Shown piece after piece: positions 42,836-52,116 of a stretch of DNA of 64,000 bases. A program made the position numbers and the translations under genes. Origin of the DNA: Nocardia brasiliensis ATCC 700358 (GTDB taxonomy: Bacteria > Actinomycetota > Actinomycetes > Mycobacteriales > Mycobacteriaceae); assembly GCF_000250675.2 (NCBI RefSeq), contig NC_018681.1:2418001-2482000 (forward strand). The letters are read 5' to 3'. The notes beneath the pieces were generated by a model. It saw nothing but the letters and a program-made list of their open reading frames with translations, was not told the origin of the DNA and did not search any database. The stretch's first letter is position 1; the number at the start of each line of letters is the position of its first letter.

Positions 42836-44084
42836 ATGCTGCACGCTGAAAGTTGCAGACACACAACATATTCTGACCCCAGTGTGCGATCGGTCCCGAG
42901 GAAGCGAATCAGACGATACGCCAGAGTTGACAGCGATCGCCACGTCGTGGCGGTTTGCTGGATGCTATGGCTGCCGGAGCGCCGACAGGTCGGACTGTTG
43001 CTCGGCACACCGTGGGAGATCTCCGGCAAACCGGTGAATCTGAAGATGCTTGCTGAGCGGTTGGCCGAACATGACCTCTCGGTCCGGCGGCTGGTGGAGC
43101 TGATCGACGGGGCGCCCATCGAAGAGAACAGGACGCTGCGCGAGCTGGCCGAAGCCGACGCCGCGCAGGAGCGCGCGCACGTCACTGCGACTCTTGTCGA
43201 GGCTGGAGTAGACCGGGATGCGGTAGCGACCTGGCTGGTCGATTCTGCCTCGCCGCGCCCGGGCCAGGGGGCGCTGGCCGCGCTGGCCGACATTGTTGCG
43301 GCAGTGTGGCGAGGGCTTCCACCTGCTGGCGAGCATGTTCGTCTGAGCAAGCTGGCGGCAGATATTGTGCACGATGCGCACGGCCTCGACCCCAGCGAAC
43401 CTGCCGGACGGGCGGTTGCGCGGCTCGCAGCGGTCGTGCAGGGTACGGAGCGCCCGCTGCGCAGCGGGCCGACCTGGCGTCAGGCATGGGGGCGATCGGA
43501 GTGCACTGCGACGGCGTCTCGTCCCGGGTACTTGTTCTGAATCTGCCGCTGGCAGGTACAGCGCCCGCGGTCGGCTTGTGCGCGGCCGCCGTCGGCGAGC
43601 CGGTGTGGCTGACGCTGCGGTCCTTGCGCGGCAGGTGGACGACCTACGCTACGGAGGTCTACGTCTGCGAGAACCCCACGGTTGTCGAGACGGCCGCCGA
43701 CATGCTGGGGGGCGGCGTGTCCGCCGTTGGTATGTACCGACGGGATCGCATCCGGCGCCGCCATCGATCTGATCGCTGGAATCGCCCGGTGCGCCTGCCG
43801 ACTGTTGATACGAGCCGACATCGATTCCGCAGGCTTCACCATCTTGGATCAGGTTCTGGCCGTCGCGCCCGATGCTCAGCCCTGGCGCTTCGACACGCGC
43901 ACCTACGCGGGCCTTCGGCGTCGATGTCCCCGATGCTTCCTCTTTGGACACGATTGAGGCGTTGCGCCAGGTTCACGATGCCCACCGCATTGCGCTGCAC
44001 GAGGAACGAATCCTCGACGCGCTTCTCGAAGACCCCCTGTCCGGGGGAATGAGGTGGGAACAACTCCGGAATCGGACGCAGTAG
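42836..44084 (+). pseudogene. Frameshifted DUF2399/TIGR02679 protein (Wadjet type II JetD family)
   Basis: Three overlapping frames together rebuild most of a TIGR02679/DUF2399 protein: frame A to about 43490 (QVGLLLGTPWEISGKPVNLK ... SGPTWRQAWG), frame B (VLVLNLPLAGTAPA, VWLTLRSLRG, YVCENPTVVETAAD), frame C (CPPLVCTDGIASGAAIDL, LLIRADIDSAGFTI) and frame A' (AFGVDVPDASSLDTIEAL, LHEERILDALL). Shifts lie at the G5 run 43488-43492, the G6 run 43707-43712 and near 43909-43911. The Toprim-like acids (Glu in CENP, Asp-x-Asp in ADID) survive. The N-terminal ~100 residues and partners JetA/B/C are missing. Homopolymer sequencing error is the alternative to true decay. Confidence 0.75.
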
Positions 44085-44408
44085 ATCAGGGGGTATCTGC
44101 ACTGTGGACCGACATGCGCAAGCGTTTGACGAATCCCGAGCACGGGACACGGCGAGCTTGGCTGCCCACGTACTGAGTCGCTGCCATGCAATCGCTGGGG
44201 TCGAAGTTCTGTCCTGGCAAGCCTGTCGTATCCGCCTGCGCTCACGCGAGATCGCCCCGGTCCGCCTCCAACGCATCGCGCCATGTCGTCTTCAACGCTG
44301 CCGCATGGCTGGAGGCCTGCAATCGGACGGAACGGTGTCGACGCTCCGACAGCTGTAGGACATTTGTGGTAGACGAAGACGTGTGCGGAGAAGAGGTCGC
44401 TTATTTGT
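44085..44408. other. Intergenic, nothing recognised
   Basis: No frame on either strand has a recognisable domain or a convincing ribosome site. The stretch separates the broken JetD-like gene from the convergent NACHT gene and probably carries their 3' ends only. Confidence 0.5.
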
Positions 44409-46445
44409 TCAGTTTTCGGGTGCTGGTGGCGGTGCGGTGGTGAGCCATTGTTGGTAAGTGTTATGGCGGAATTGATATGCGATGCCTGTAGTGCGGAGCA
44501 GGTCTGCCCGGCGTGCCCATTCGAGCATGTGCGCAGGGCGGGCCGAGTAGCTTCCGGTGACTCTGAAGATCAGCACTGCGGCGATGTAGCGCTGAGTGGT
44601 AAGTCCGATGAGGAACCAGACAATGAATCCGGTATGGAAGCCGGTGTATAGGCCGTCGCGGAGTGTATCGATGAGATCGCCCGGGTGCGGGCGCAGCAGC
44701 CTGCTGGCGGCCATACCGACAGGTCCAAGTACAAGCACCGACACGGTACCGGCGACGGCGGCGGAGATCGCGCCGTCCCAGATCAGCTGTCGTGCATCCT
44801 GTCCTACCACACGCCGTTCGTCCGGTGTTGTGCTCAAGCCGACTACGAGCCCGGCGATGATGCCAAACGACACCGCTAATCCGAGCAGAGCGATGCCAAA
44901 CGGCAGAATCGCGCTGATCGATGTTGCGGGGAGGAGTATCCAGCTGATGCCGAGTACCGTGGCGACGAGCACTGCACCACCGGCGATAACCACGAGCGCG
45001 CTTCTGAGCCCCCTGCGCCATCGGACGCGGTCTGGGACGTGCCAGACGAATCGCTCGGATGTCCCACCAAACCCCGGGAGCGCAACATTGGTTCCATCGG
45101 TGAGGTAGAGGATCACCAACAGCATCGTGGCGATGAGCGGCAAACTTATCCAGTCGCCAGTTTTCGTGGTCCGCCCGAGCGTACATACCAGCGCGACCGC
45201 GGCAGTGACGATGATTCCGGACAAGATGGTGTGTACGAGCGCACACCTCCAGGTACCAGCAATACGCCAGATCTGATCGAGGGTGAATGTTGTGCCGTCA
45301 TTACCGCGGCTGCGTTGATGATCGAGGTGCCGGGCTAGGGCGTTGAGCCAAATGTGAACTTTGTGCGCGTTCGGGGGTTCCATATTGTCGGTATCAGCAG
45401 TCCCGGCGACACTCGCACGGGTCAACGAGGCATAAAGAATATCCTGGATTTCGGTGAAGGTGGTGGCCGCGGCCAGCCGTACAGCGACGGTTTCACCCTC
45501 GCGTTCGAGGGTCGCTGCCGCCAGCGCGAGCATTAGCGGTGTACGCAGGGCGGTAGCTAGTGGGGATTCAGGTGCGTGTTCGAGCTGATTGGTGACGGGG
45601 GCCCACCGCGCTGCATCAATCTTGAAATTCTCGCGGAATTTTCGAAGGTGGTTGCGGATGTCTGCGACGGAGAGCGGCTGGAACGTGATTATCACGGCGC
45701 CGTGGAGGTTTGTGCCGTCATGTTGCTGTATCCGGTCGAATATGTCTGTGCGACACAGGATTACGAGGTCTCTGCGATTCCAAGGTGCTTTCCTGCTGAG
45801 CACACCGAGCGCGGCGCGAGCACGCTGCGGGTCGGTGTCTTGGCCATCCATTTCGTCGAGGCAATCGAGTACTGGAAGAATGCGGTTATCTCTGACAAGG
45901 GCCTGTGCGACACGTGTCGGCAAGCGGTATTCGCTTGTGAGCTTCTCGGCCAGCCAGTTCGAGAAGGATCGGCGACCGTCCCATCCGGAGATATTGACCC
46001 TCACCGGAACGAGTACATCGCTTCCGTGATTAGCGGCCCGACTGCGGTATTTCAATTGGTCGAGCACGAATTCAATTGCGGCTACTGATTTTCCCGCGCC
46101 TTGTTCGCCGAGGATGAGCAATCGTTGCGGCTCTGGCAGCCGACGAAAATACTGTCCAAGTTTGCTCGGACCAATTATACCCATCGGTCTGGTTTCGGTG
46201 TGTCTGGTGGTCCCGATCTTGAGCTCCATCATCCGGCCTGAACTACCTAGCAGCTGGCCGAGCGCGAGAGTCTCCCTCGCCTTGACCTTGCTGGCGAGAC
46301 GGTTTGCGGCGAGTGTCAATGCGGGCGGAGAGGTGTCCGGTATTACTCTGCGGTAGCCCTGTTGGAGCAGTGGTCTGGCGACGCTCACGCCGGCCCGTAT
46401 CGCAGCCGTCTCCCCTCCACCCGTCACAGTCTGCAAGTCTGCCAT
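44409..46445 (-). CDS. Membrane-anchored NACHT-type P-loop ATPase
   Basis: A 678-residue STAND/NACHT-like ATPase. Walker A is GEQGAGKS (113-120), and the extended Walker B is LPVLDCLDEMD (190-200), with the two acidic residues after the Asp that mark NACHT proteins; sensor 1 is LVILCRTD (about 225). An N-terminal helical stretch (1-90) precedes it. From about residue 400 the chain has six to seven hydrophobic segments (for example VHTILSGIIVTAAVALVC, WISLPLIATMLLVILYL, HTGFIVWFLIGL). There are no leucine-rich or WD repeats. Related bacterial NACHT proteins defend against phage; a membrane-acting effector or sensor is inferred. It is a single gene, less GC-rich than the chromosome. Confidence 0.82.
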   Translation of the reverse strand: MADLQTVTGGGETAAIRAGVSVARPLLQQGYRRVIPDTSPPALTLAANRLASKVKARETLALGQLLGSSGRMMELKIGTTRHTETRPMGIIGPSKLGQYFRRLPEPQRLLILGEQGAGKSVAAIEFVLDQLKYRSRAANHGSDVLVPVRVNISGWDGRRSFSNWLAEKLTSEYRLPTRVAQALVRDNRILPVLDCLDEMDGQDTDPQRARAALGVLSRKAPWNRRDLVILCRTDIFDRIQQHDGTNLHGAVIITFQPLSVADIRNHLRKFRENFKIDAARWAPVTNQLEHAPESPLATALRTPLMLALAAATLEREGETVAVRLAAATTFTEIQDILYASLTRASVAGTADTDNMEPPNAHKVHIWLNALARHLDHQRSRGNDGTTFTLDQIWRIAGTWRCALVHTILSGIIVTAAVALVCTLGRTTKTGDWISLPLIATMLLVILYLTDGTNVALPGFGGTSERFVWHVPDRVRWRRGLRSALVVIAGGAVLVATVLGISWILLPATSISAILPFGIALLGLAVSFGIIAGLVVGLSTTPDERRVVGQDARQLIWDGAISAAVAGTVSVLVLGPVGMAASRLLRPHPGDLIDTLRDGLYTGFHTGFIVWFLIGLTTQRYIAAVLIFRVTGSYSARPAHMLEWARRADLLRTTGIAYQFRHNTYQQWLTTAPPPAPEN

Positions 46446-47055
46446 TCCGATGAGCTCTGGTGCACTACCGGATGCGTGAGCCGTTGTTCGACCGTTGATG
46501 CCCTCGTCCCATACGGCGGCTGCTACGGATCAGCTAGGCGACTACCCCATCGCGCAGTCCAGGGCGTTGAAGCTGCCGAATGGGGAATGCCTTGGCAGTC
46601 AGCGTCGCATCGCCGGACCTCACCGACCAGCTCGCCCGGCAAGACACTCGTCTGAACCCGCAATCTGGGGATTGCCGCGCTCGTTCCAATCCGCGATTCT
46701 TTCGGGCGAGCGGACTTGTCCTTGCGGCGCAGGTCACATTCGAGTACGAAGACTGGTTTGGAGGCATGCCGAGGGCTCGGTGTCGGTTCCTCTATCCGCT
46801 CGGAACGAAGTTGTGGCAGGGAGCGCCGTCTCCTTGTCGTACCGCCGCGGGACGTCGCCACAGGCCGAATAGCAACAGGACTCAACATTGAGTCCGTTGA
46901 GGAACCGGTACTTCGAGATCTTCGACGCTCGGGAGTTCGGGCACCGATGTGCTCAGGGCGAAATCTCGCCCGCAACCGAGTGCTCGACTGCACTGCATCG
47001 CGCATGGACGTCCCGTAGATACCTCATGGCATCTACGGGGATCTGATGGGATCTG
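46446..47055. other. Intergenic stretch between NACHT gene and tRNA-Val
   Basis: No gene can be supported. The right end holds a perfect hairpin, CCCGTAGAT (47012-47020) and ATCTACGGG (47031-47039) with a 10-nt loop, 17 bp beyond the 3' end of the tRNA. It could be the tRNA terminator or part of an attachment site, since the island begins here. Confidence 0.5.
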
Positions 47056-47127
47056 TGGGCGCAGAGGGGATCGAACCCCCGACCGCTGGTGTGTAAAACC
47101 AGAGCTCTACCGCTGAGCTATACGCCC
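47056..47127 (-). tRNA. tRNA-Val (anticodon TAC)
   Basis: A 72-nt cloverleaf on the minus strand. The acceptor stem GGGCGTA pairs with TGCGCCC, the discriminator is A at 47056, the anticodon stem-loop is CTGGT-TTTACAC-ACCAG, and the T arm has GGGGG-TTCGATC-CCCTC. CCA is not encoded. It borders the defence island and is the likely integration target. Confidence 0.93.
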
Positions 47128-47213
47128 TCGACCTTGACGGCCGGGTTATGAATTTAGCGTGGGGGTGGGGGTTATCCCAAGCCGACTGGTCAGGGCCCTT
47201 TTTGTGGAAGGCG

Positions 47214-47678
47214 TCAGGAGTCCAGGGCGGCGAGGGCTTTCTCCCAGGCTGCCTGGTCGCGCGGTTCGCCGGGGGCGTTCATTTCGGCGAAGCGGATGCG
47301 TCCTTCGCGGTCTACGACGAAGGTGCCGCGGTTGGGGTAGCCGGATTTCTGGTTGAAGACGTCGTAGGCCTGGGCTACGGCGCCGTGCGGCCAGAAGTCG
47401 GACAGCAGGGGGAAGGTGTAGCCCTGTTCGGCGGCCCAGATCTTGTGGGTGGGCGGCGGGCCGACGGAGATCGCGAGGATCTCCGCGTTGTCGTTCTGGA
47501 ACTTGGGCAGCTCGTCGCGCACCTTGCACAGTTCACCTTGGCAGATGCCGGTGAAGGCGAGCGGGTAGAAGACGATGAGCACGTTCTTCTTGCCGCGGTA
47601 GTCGGACAGGCTGACGTCCTGGTTGTTCTGGTCTTTGAGCGTGAAATCCGGCGCGACAGTGCCAACTTCGAGCGGCAT
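47214..47678 (-). CDS. ahpE: AhpE-type one-cysteine peroxiredoxin
   Basis: A 154-residue thioredoxin-fold protein. The peroxidatic Cys is in YPLAFTGICQGELC, where the usual PxxxTxxC is present; a second Cys follows four residues later. The end RIRFAEMNAPGEPRDQAAWEKAL matches mycobacterial AhpE. It reduces alkyl hydroperoxides and peroxynitrite. It lies next to the DUF3052 gene upstream of aceE, as in the mycobacterial order. Confidence 0.93.
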   Translation of the reverse strand: MPLEVGTVAPDFTLKDQNNQDVSLSDYRGKKNVLIVFYPLAFTGICQGELCKVRDELPKFQNDNAEILAISVGPPPTHKIWAAEQGYTFPLLSDFWPHGAVAQAYDVFNQKSGYPNRGTFVVDREGRIRFAEMNAPGEPRDQAAWEKALAALDS

Positions 47679-47753
47679 CGCAAATCCTCCATCGTGTCGG
47701 TTTTCCGCCGGGCGGCGCGTTCACCGCCCGGCGACACCATAGCGAAAGGTGGG

Positions 47754-48176
47754 TCAGCGCTGCTTCGAGGGCGCCTTCGGTTGCACCAGGCGGCTGCCCG
47801 CCCAGGTTCCCAAGCTGATCGCCGAAGTCTGAGTCAGACCGGCGGTCGGTGCGGATTCAGCGATTTCGCTCGGTTCCACATGGCCCGGATGTCCGGTCTT
47901 GGGCGTGAGTACCCAGACGAAGCCTTCGTCGGCGAGTGGTCCGATCGCATCCATCAGGGCGTCGACCAGGTCACCGTCGCCATCGCGCCACCACAGCAGC
48001 ACGACGTCGATTACTTCGTCGGAATCCTCATCGACGAGCTCGCTGCCGATCGACTCCTCGACGTCGGCCCGCAGGTCGTCGTCGACGTCATCGTCCCAGC
48101 CCAATTCCTGGACAACCATGCCGTGTGTAATGCCAAGCTTCTGAGCGTAGTTCTGCGCGTCCGCCGCGGCGACCAC
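47754..48176 (-). CDS. DUF3052 protein (Rv2239c-like)
   Basis: A 140-residue acidic protein. NYAQKLGITHGMVVQELGWD, VIDVVLLWWRDGDGDLVDAL and GFVWVLTPKTGHPGHVEPSE are conserved in all mycobacteria and nocardiae. Function is unknown to me. GTG 48176 is preferred over a longer reading because GAGGAGG lies 7-13 bases upstream and the protein then begins VVAAADAQNYAQ, like its homologues. Confidence 0.88.
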   Translation of the reverse strand: MVAAADAQNYAQKLGITHGMVVQELGWDDDVDDDLRADVEESIGSELVDEDSDEVIDVVLLWWRDGDGDLVDALMDAIGPLADEGFVWVLTPKTGHPGHVEPSEIAESAPTAGLTQTSAISLGTWAGSRLVQPKAPSKQR

Positions 48177-48291
48177 GGTGGTGTCCTCCTCAACTCCCGA
48201 CAATAGGTAGTTGCAAGCGAACATGGTTATGGCTCTCAGCGCAAGCCGATCGACAGAAAAAGGCCCGGAATGTCGCGAGAAGATGTGCGCT

Positions 48292-48849
48292 TCAGCGTTT
48301 CGGGCAGGCGTCGCGGACGGCGTTTCGCGCGTCGTTGACCCGCCTGCTCGCGTCGTTGAGCGGGCCGACCGGCGCGGTGTAGGTCATCTTGCGGGTTTCG
48401 GCCGACAGCGCGCGGGCGGCGGTGACGTAGTCGGTGAATTTGGCAGCCAGATCGTCGGGCATGGCGTCCTTGGCGGTGCTGATCCCGGTCTCCACTTTGT
48501 TCGCGGCGTCATCGAGGGTGGACGCGGCAAGTTCTCGTTTGGCGGCGTAGTCGCCGGCGTTGGCGTCGTGCGCGTCGATGAACTCGTTGTACTTGGACAC
48601 GCCGACGCCGGTGGTGGTGGGGAACTGGGCGCAGTTGTCGCCGATCGCCTTGGTCTGCGCGGCAGCCCGTTTGGAGGAGGTCGCGGCGGCGGAGGAGGCG
48701 GCTGCCTCGGTCTTGTAGGCGGCCAGATCCGCGGTGTTGGGATTGGGCGTACCGTGGACCCGGTTGCCGCAGCCCGCGACGACCAGTCCGACCGCCACTG
48801 CCCCGGTCGCGCAGATCAGTCCGAATCGGCGTGGGTCCAGCGTTCTCAC
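48292..48849 (-). CDS. Lipoprotein, unknown function
   Basis: A 185-residue protein with a lipoprotein signal: MRTLDPRRFG, hydrophobic LICATGAVAVGLVVAGC with the lipidated Cys27, then a helical body rich in Ala/Asp/Lys with two other cysteines (DNCAQF and DACPKR at the end) that may form a disulfide. It is anchored outside the cytoplasmic membrane. It sits between the DUF3052 gene and aceE; the corresponding mycobacterial position also holds a short secreted protein gene. Confidence 0.8.
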   Translation of the reverse strand: MRTLDPRRFGLICATGAVAVGLVVAGCGNRVHGTPNPNTADLAAYKTEAAASSAAATSSKRAAAQTKAIGDNCAQFPTTTGVGVSKYNEFIDAHDANAGDYAAKRELAASTLDDAANKVETGISTAKDAMPDDLAAKFTDYVTAARALSAETRKMTYTAPVGPLNDASRRVNDARNAVRDACPKR

Positions 48850-49195
48850 TCGTCCTCCCGGTCAGGTCTGATCAACGTCGAAAACTACAGCGGCCCGGGC
48901 GCATAAGTGAGCGTCGCGAGCGTATCGAAGACGCAGCGCCCCCGGGCACGGCGGAGCCGAGCGCCGGCGAGGCGCAGCCATGAGCGAGCGTAGCTAGTGA
49001 ATCAAAGAGACAGCGCCCCTGTTGCCCAGCGCACGGTACTGGAGTTCCTGCTGACATGATGACCTGGGGCACACCATCGGGAAGGATGGAGGGTGCGCCC
49101 GAACCTTTCGTAGCACGAGTGGCACGCAGACCCACGCGACGCCACTCAGGGATACCGACGCCATCCGCATGTCCACCCCTGTACGAGGAGCAGAT
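48850..49195. other. aceE upstream region with degenerate direct repeat
   Basis: Two related blocks, GTGAGCGTCGCGAGCG (from 48907) and ATGAGCGAGCGTAGC (from 48979), each end in CAGCGCCCC about 20 bp later. They look like one of the dispersed intergenic repeats common in nocardial genomes. The aceE promoter should lie in the right half. No gene seen. Confidence 0.5.
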
Positions 49196-52105
49196 TTGAC
49201 CGACCTGATCCACTCTTCCGCTCCAGCGCAATCCGCTGGATCCGATGCCGCCCCCGCTCCCGCCGCAGGCCGCGATCCGAACGGATCGTCAGCTCCGGCT
49301 GGACGGGTGCGGGTAATCCGCGAAGGGGTGGCGTCCTACCTACCGGACATCGACCCGGAGGAAACCAGCGAATGGCTCGAGTCGTTCGATGAAATGCTCG
49401 ACCGGGAGGGCCCGGGCCGAGCGCGTTACCTCATGCTCCGCCTGTTGGAGCGGGCCGGTGAACGGCGTGTCGCCATCCCCGCCTTGACCTCCACCGACTA
49501 CGTCAACACGATTCCCACCGAGAACGAGCCGTGGTTCCCCGGCGACGAAGAGGTGGAGCGGCGCTTCCGCGCCTGGATCCGCTGGAACGCCGCGATCATG
49601 GTGCATCGCGCGCAGCGTCCCGGAATCGGTGTGGGCGGCCACATCTCGACCTACGCGTCCTCGGCGGCGCTGTACGAGGTCGGCTTCAACCACTTCTTCC
49701 GCGGCAAGGACCACTCCGGCGGCGGCGATTCGATCTTCATTCAGGGTCACGCCTCGCCAGGTATCTACGCGCGCGCCTTCCTCGAGGGCAGGCTCGGCAC
49801 CGACCGGCTCGACGGCTTCCGTCAGGAGTACAGCCACGGCGGCCCCGGCCATGGCCTGCCGTCGTACCCGCACCCGCGGCTGATGTCGGACTTCTGGGAG
49901 TTCCCGACCGTGTCGATGGGCCTGGGCCCGATGAACGCCATCTATCAGGCGCGGTTCAACCACTACCTGCACGACCGCGGCATCAAGGACACCTCTGATC
50001 AGCACGTGTGGGCGTTCCTCGGCGACGGTGAGATGGACGAGCCGGAATCGCGCGGCCTCGCGCATGTCGCGGCGCTGGAGGGCCTGGACAACCTGACCTT
50101 CGTGGTCAACTGCAACCTGCAGCGGCTGGACGGCCCGGTGCGCGGCAACGGCAAGATCATCCAGGAGCTGGAGTCGTTCTTCCGCGGCGCCGGCTGGAAC
50201 GTCATCAAGGTGATCTGGGGCCGCGAGTGGGACGCGCTGCTCGGCGCGGATCGCGATGGCGCACTGGTGAATCTGATGAACACCACCGCCGACGGCGACT
50301 ACCAGACCTACAAGGCCAACGACGGCGCGTACGTGCGCGACCACTTCTTCGGCCGCGACCCGCGCACCAAGGCGCTGGTACAGGATCTGTCCGATCAGGA
50401 CATCTGGAACCTCAAGCGCGGCGGCCACGACTACCGCAAGGTGTACGCCGCGTACGCGGCCGCGATGGCGCACAAGGGTCAGCCGACGGTGATCCTGGCC
50501 AAGACCATCAAGGGTTACACCCTCGGCAAGCACTTCGAGGGCCGCAACGCCACGCATCAGATGAAGAAGCTGACGTTGCAGGACCTCAAGGACTTCCGCG
50601 ATCTGCAGCGAATTCCGATCAGCGACGCGGAATTGGAGAAAGATCCGTACCTGCCGCCGTACTATCACCCGGGCATGGAGGCGCGGGAGATCCAGTACAT
50701 GCTGGATCGCCGCAAGGCGCTCGGCGGCTACCTGCCCGAGCGTCGCACCACAGCAAAGCCGCTGCAACTCCCCGGTGACGAGGCGTACAAGTCGGTGCGC
50801 AAGGGCTCCGGCAAGCAGAACGTGGCGACCACCATGGCGCTCGTGCGGCTGATGAAGGAGCTGTTGCGGGACAAGGAGATCGGCAAGCGGATCGTGCCGA
50901 TCATCCCCGACGAGGCCCGTACCTTCGGCATGGACTCGTGGTTCCCTTCGTTGAAGATCTACAACCGCAACGGGCAGTTGTACACATCGGTCGACGCGGA
51001 ATTGATGCTTGCCTACAAAGAGAGCTCGGTCGGGCAGATCCTGCACGAGGGCATCAACGAGGCCGGTTCGACCGCGTCGTTCACCGCGGCGGGCACCGCG
51101 TACGCGACGCACGGCGAGCCGATGATCCCGCTGTACATCTTCTACTCGATGTTCGGTTTCCAGCGCACCGGCGACGGGCTGTGGGCCGCGGCGGATCAGC
51201 TGGCGCGCGGATTCGTGCTCGGAGCAACCGCTGGGCGAACCACGCTGACCGGTGAGGGCCTGCAGCACAACGACGGCCACTCACTGCTGCTCGCCTCCAC
51301 CAATCCCGCGGTGGTCACCTACGATCCGGCGTTCGCCTTCGAGATCGCACACATCGTGCGCGACGGCCTGCGCCGGATGTACGGCGGCGGCGCACCGGAA
51401 CCCCTTCCGTATTCGGTGCCCGGCACCGATACCCGCAAGGCCGACGGCGGGTTCGGCGGCGAGGACGTCTTCTACTACATCACCCTCTACAACGAGCCGT
51501 ACCAGCAGCCGGCCGAGCCTGCCGAACTCGACGTCGACGGTCTGCTCAAGGGCCTCTACCTGTACCAGCGCGGGGGAGCGGGCGACGTGCGCGCTCAGAT
51601 CCTGGTCTCCGGCGTGACGGTGCCGGACGGTCTGCGCGCGCAGGCGCTGCTCGCCGAGGACTGGGGTGTGCAGGCCGACGTCTGGTCCGCCACCTCGTGG
51701 GGTGAGCTCCGAAAGGAGGCGTTGCAGAAGGAGATCGCCGCGCTGCGCTTCCCGGACGAAGATCACGGTGTGCCATATATCACCGAGGCGCTCTCGCGGG
51801 CCGAGGGTCCCTACGTGGCCGCGACCGACTGGATGCGTGCGGTGCCGGACCAGGTGCGCAAGTGGGTGCCGGGCGAGTTCGTCACGCTGGGCACCGACGG
51901 CTTCGGCTTCTCCGACACCAGGGCCGCGGCGCGGCGTGTGTTCAACGTCGACGCGCAGTCGATCGTGGTGGCCGCGCTCTCGGGGCTGGCCAAGGCCGGA
52001 AAGATCGACCCGGCGAAGGTGATCGAGGCGGCCGCGAAATACCGCATCGATGATGTCGACGCCGCGCCGAAGAACGCGTCGAGTTCCGACGGGGACGGCG
52101 AGTAG
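49196..52105 (+). CDS. aceE: Pyruvate dehydrogenase E1 component (homodimeric)
   Basis: A 969-residue thiamine-diphosphate enzyme. VRVIREGVASYLPDIDPEET near the start, the ThDP/Mg motif GDGEMDEPES...NLTFVVNCNLQ in the first half, YTSVDAELMLAYKESSVGQI and GEGLQHNDGHSLLL match actinobacterial AceE closely. It decarboxylates pyruvate and acetylates lipoyl E2. TTG 49196 is chosen because GAGGAG lies just before; an ATG at 49169 adds nine residues with no ribosome site. It is followed after 11 bp by the mabR gene. Confidence 0.95.
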   Translation: MTDLIHSSAPAQSAGSDAAPAPAAGRDPNGSSAPAGRVRVIREGVASYLPDIDPEETSEWLESFDEMLDREGPGRARYLMLRLLERAGERRVAIPALTSTDYVNTIPTENEPWFPGDEEVERRFRAWIRWNAAIMVHRAQRPGIGVGGHISTYASSAALYEVGFNHFFRGKDHSGGGDSIFIQGHASPGIYARAFLEGRLGTDRLDGFRQEYSHGGPGHGLPSYPHPRLMSDFWEFPTVSMGLGPMNAIYQARFNHYLHDRGIKDTSDQHVWAFLGDGEMDEPESRGLAHVAALEGLDNLTFVVNCNLQRLDGPVRGNGKIIQELESFFRGAGWNVIKVIWGREWDALLGADRDGALVNLMNTTADGDYQTYKANDGAYVRDHFFGRDPRTKALVQDLSDQDIWNLKRGGHDYRKVYAAYAAAMAHKGQPTVILAKTIKGYTLGKHFEGRNATHQMKKLTLQDLKDFRDLQRIPISDAELEKDPYLPPYYHPGMEAREIQYMLDRRKALGGYLPERRTTAKPLQLPGDEAYKSVRKGSGKQNVATTMALVRLMKELLRDKEIGKRIVPIIPDEARTFGMDSWFPSLKIYNRNGQLYTSVDAELMLAYKESSVGQILHEGINEAGSTASFTAAGTAYATHGEPMIPLYIFYSMFGFQRTGDGLWAAADQLARGFVLGATAGRTTLTGEGLQHNDGHSLLLASTNPAVVTYDPAFAFEIAHIVRDGLRRMYGGGAPEPLPYSVPGTDTRKADGGFGGEDVFYYITLYNEPYQQPAEPAELDVDGLLKGLYLYQRGGAGDVRAQILVSGVTVPDGLRAQALLAEDWGVQADVWSATSWGELRKEALQKEIAALRFPDEDHGVPYITEALSRAEGPYVAATDWMRAVPDQVRKWVPGEFVTLGTDGFGFSDTRAAARRVFNVDAQSIVVAALSGLAKAGKIDPAKVIEAAAKYRIDDVDAAPKNASSSDGDGE

Positions 52106-52116
52106 CGGACGATTGA

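Noticed and set aside
46523..47005. 160-codon minus-strand frame between the NACHT gene and tRNA-Val
   Set aside because: Arg/Ser-rich, no domain, no ribosome site, and it competes with equally long frames on the other strand.
49340..51280. 646-codon open frame antisense to aceE
   Set aside because: Mirror of high-GC codon bias; low-complexity Arg/His/Val-rich product without domains, while the sense frame is a near-perfect AceE.
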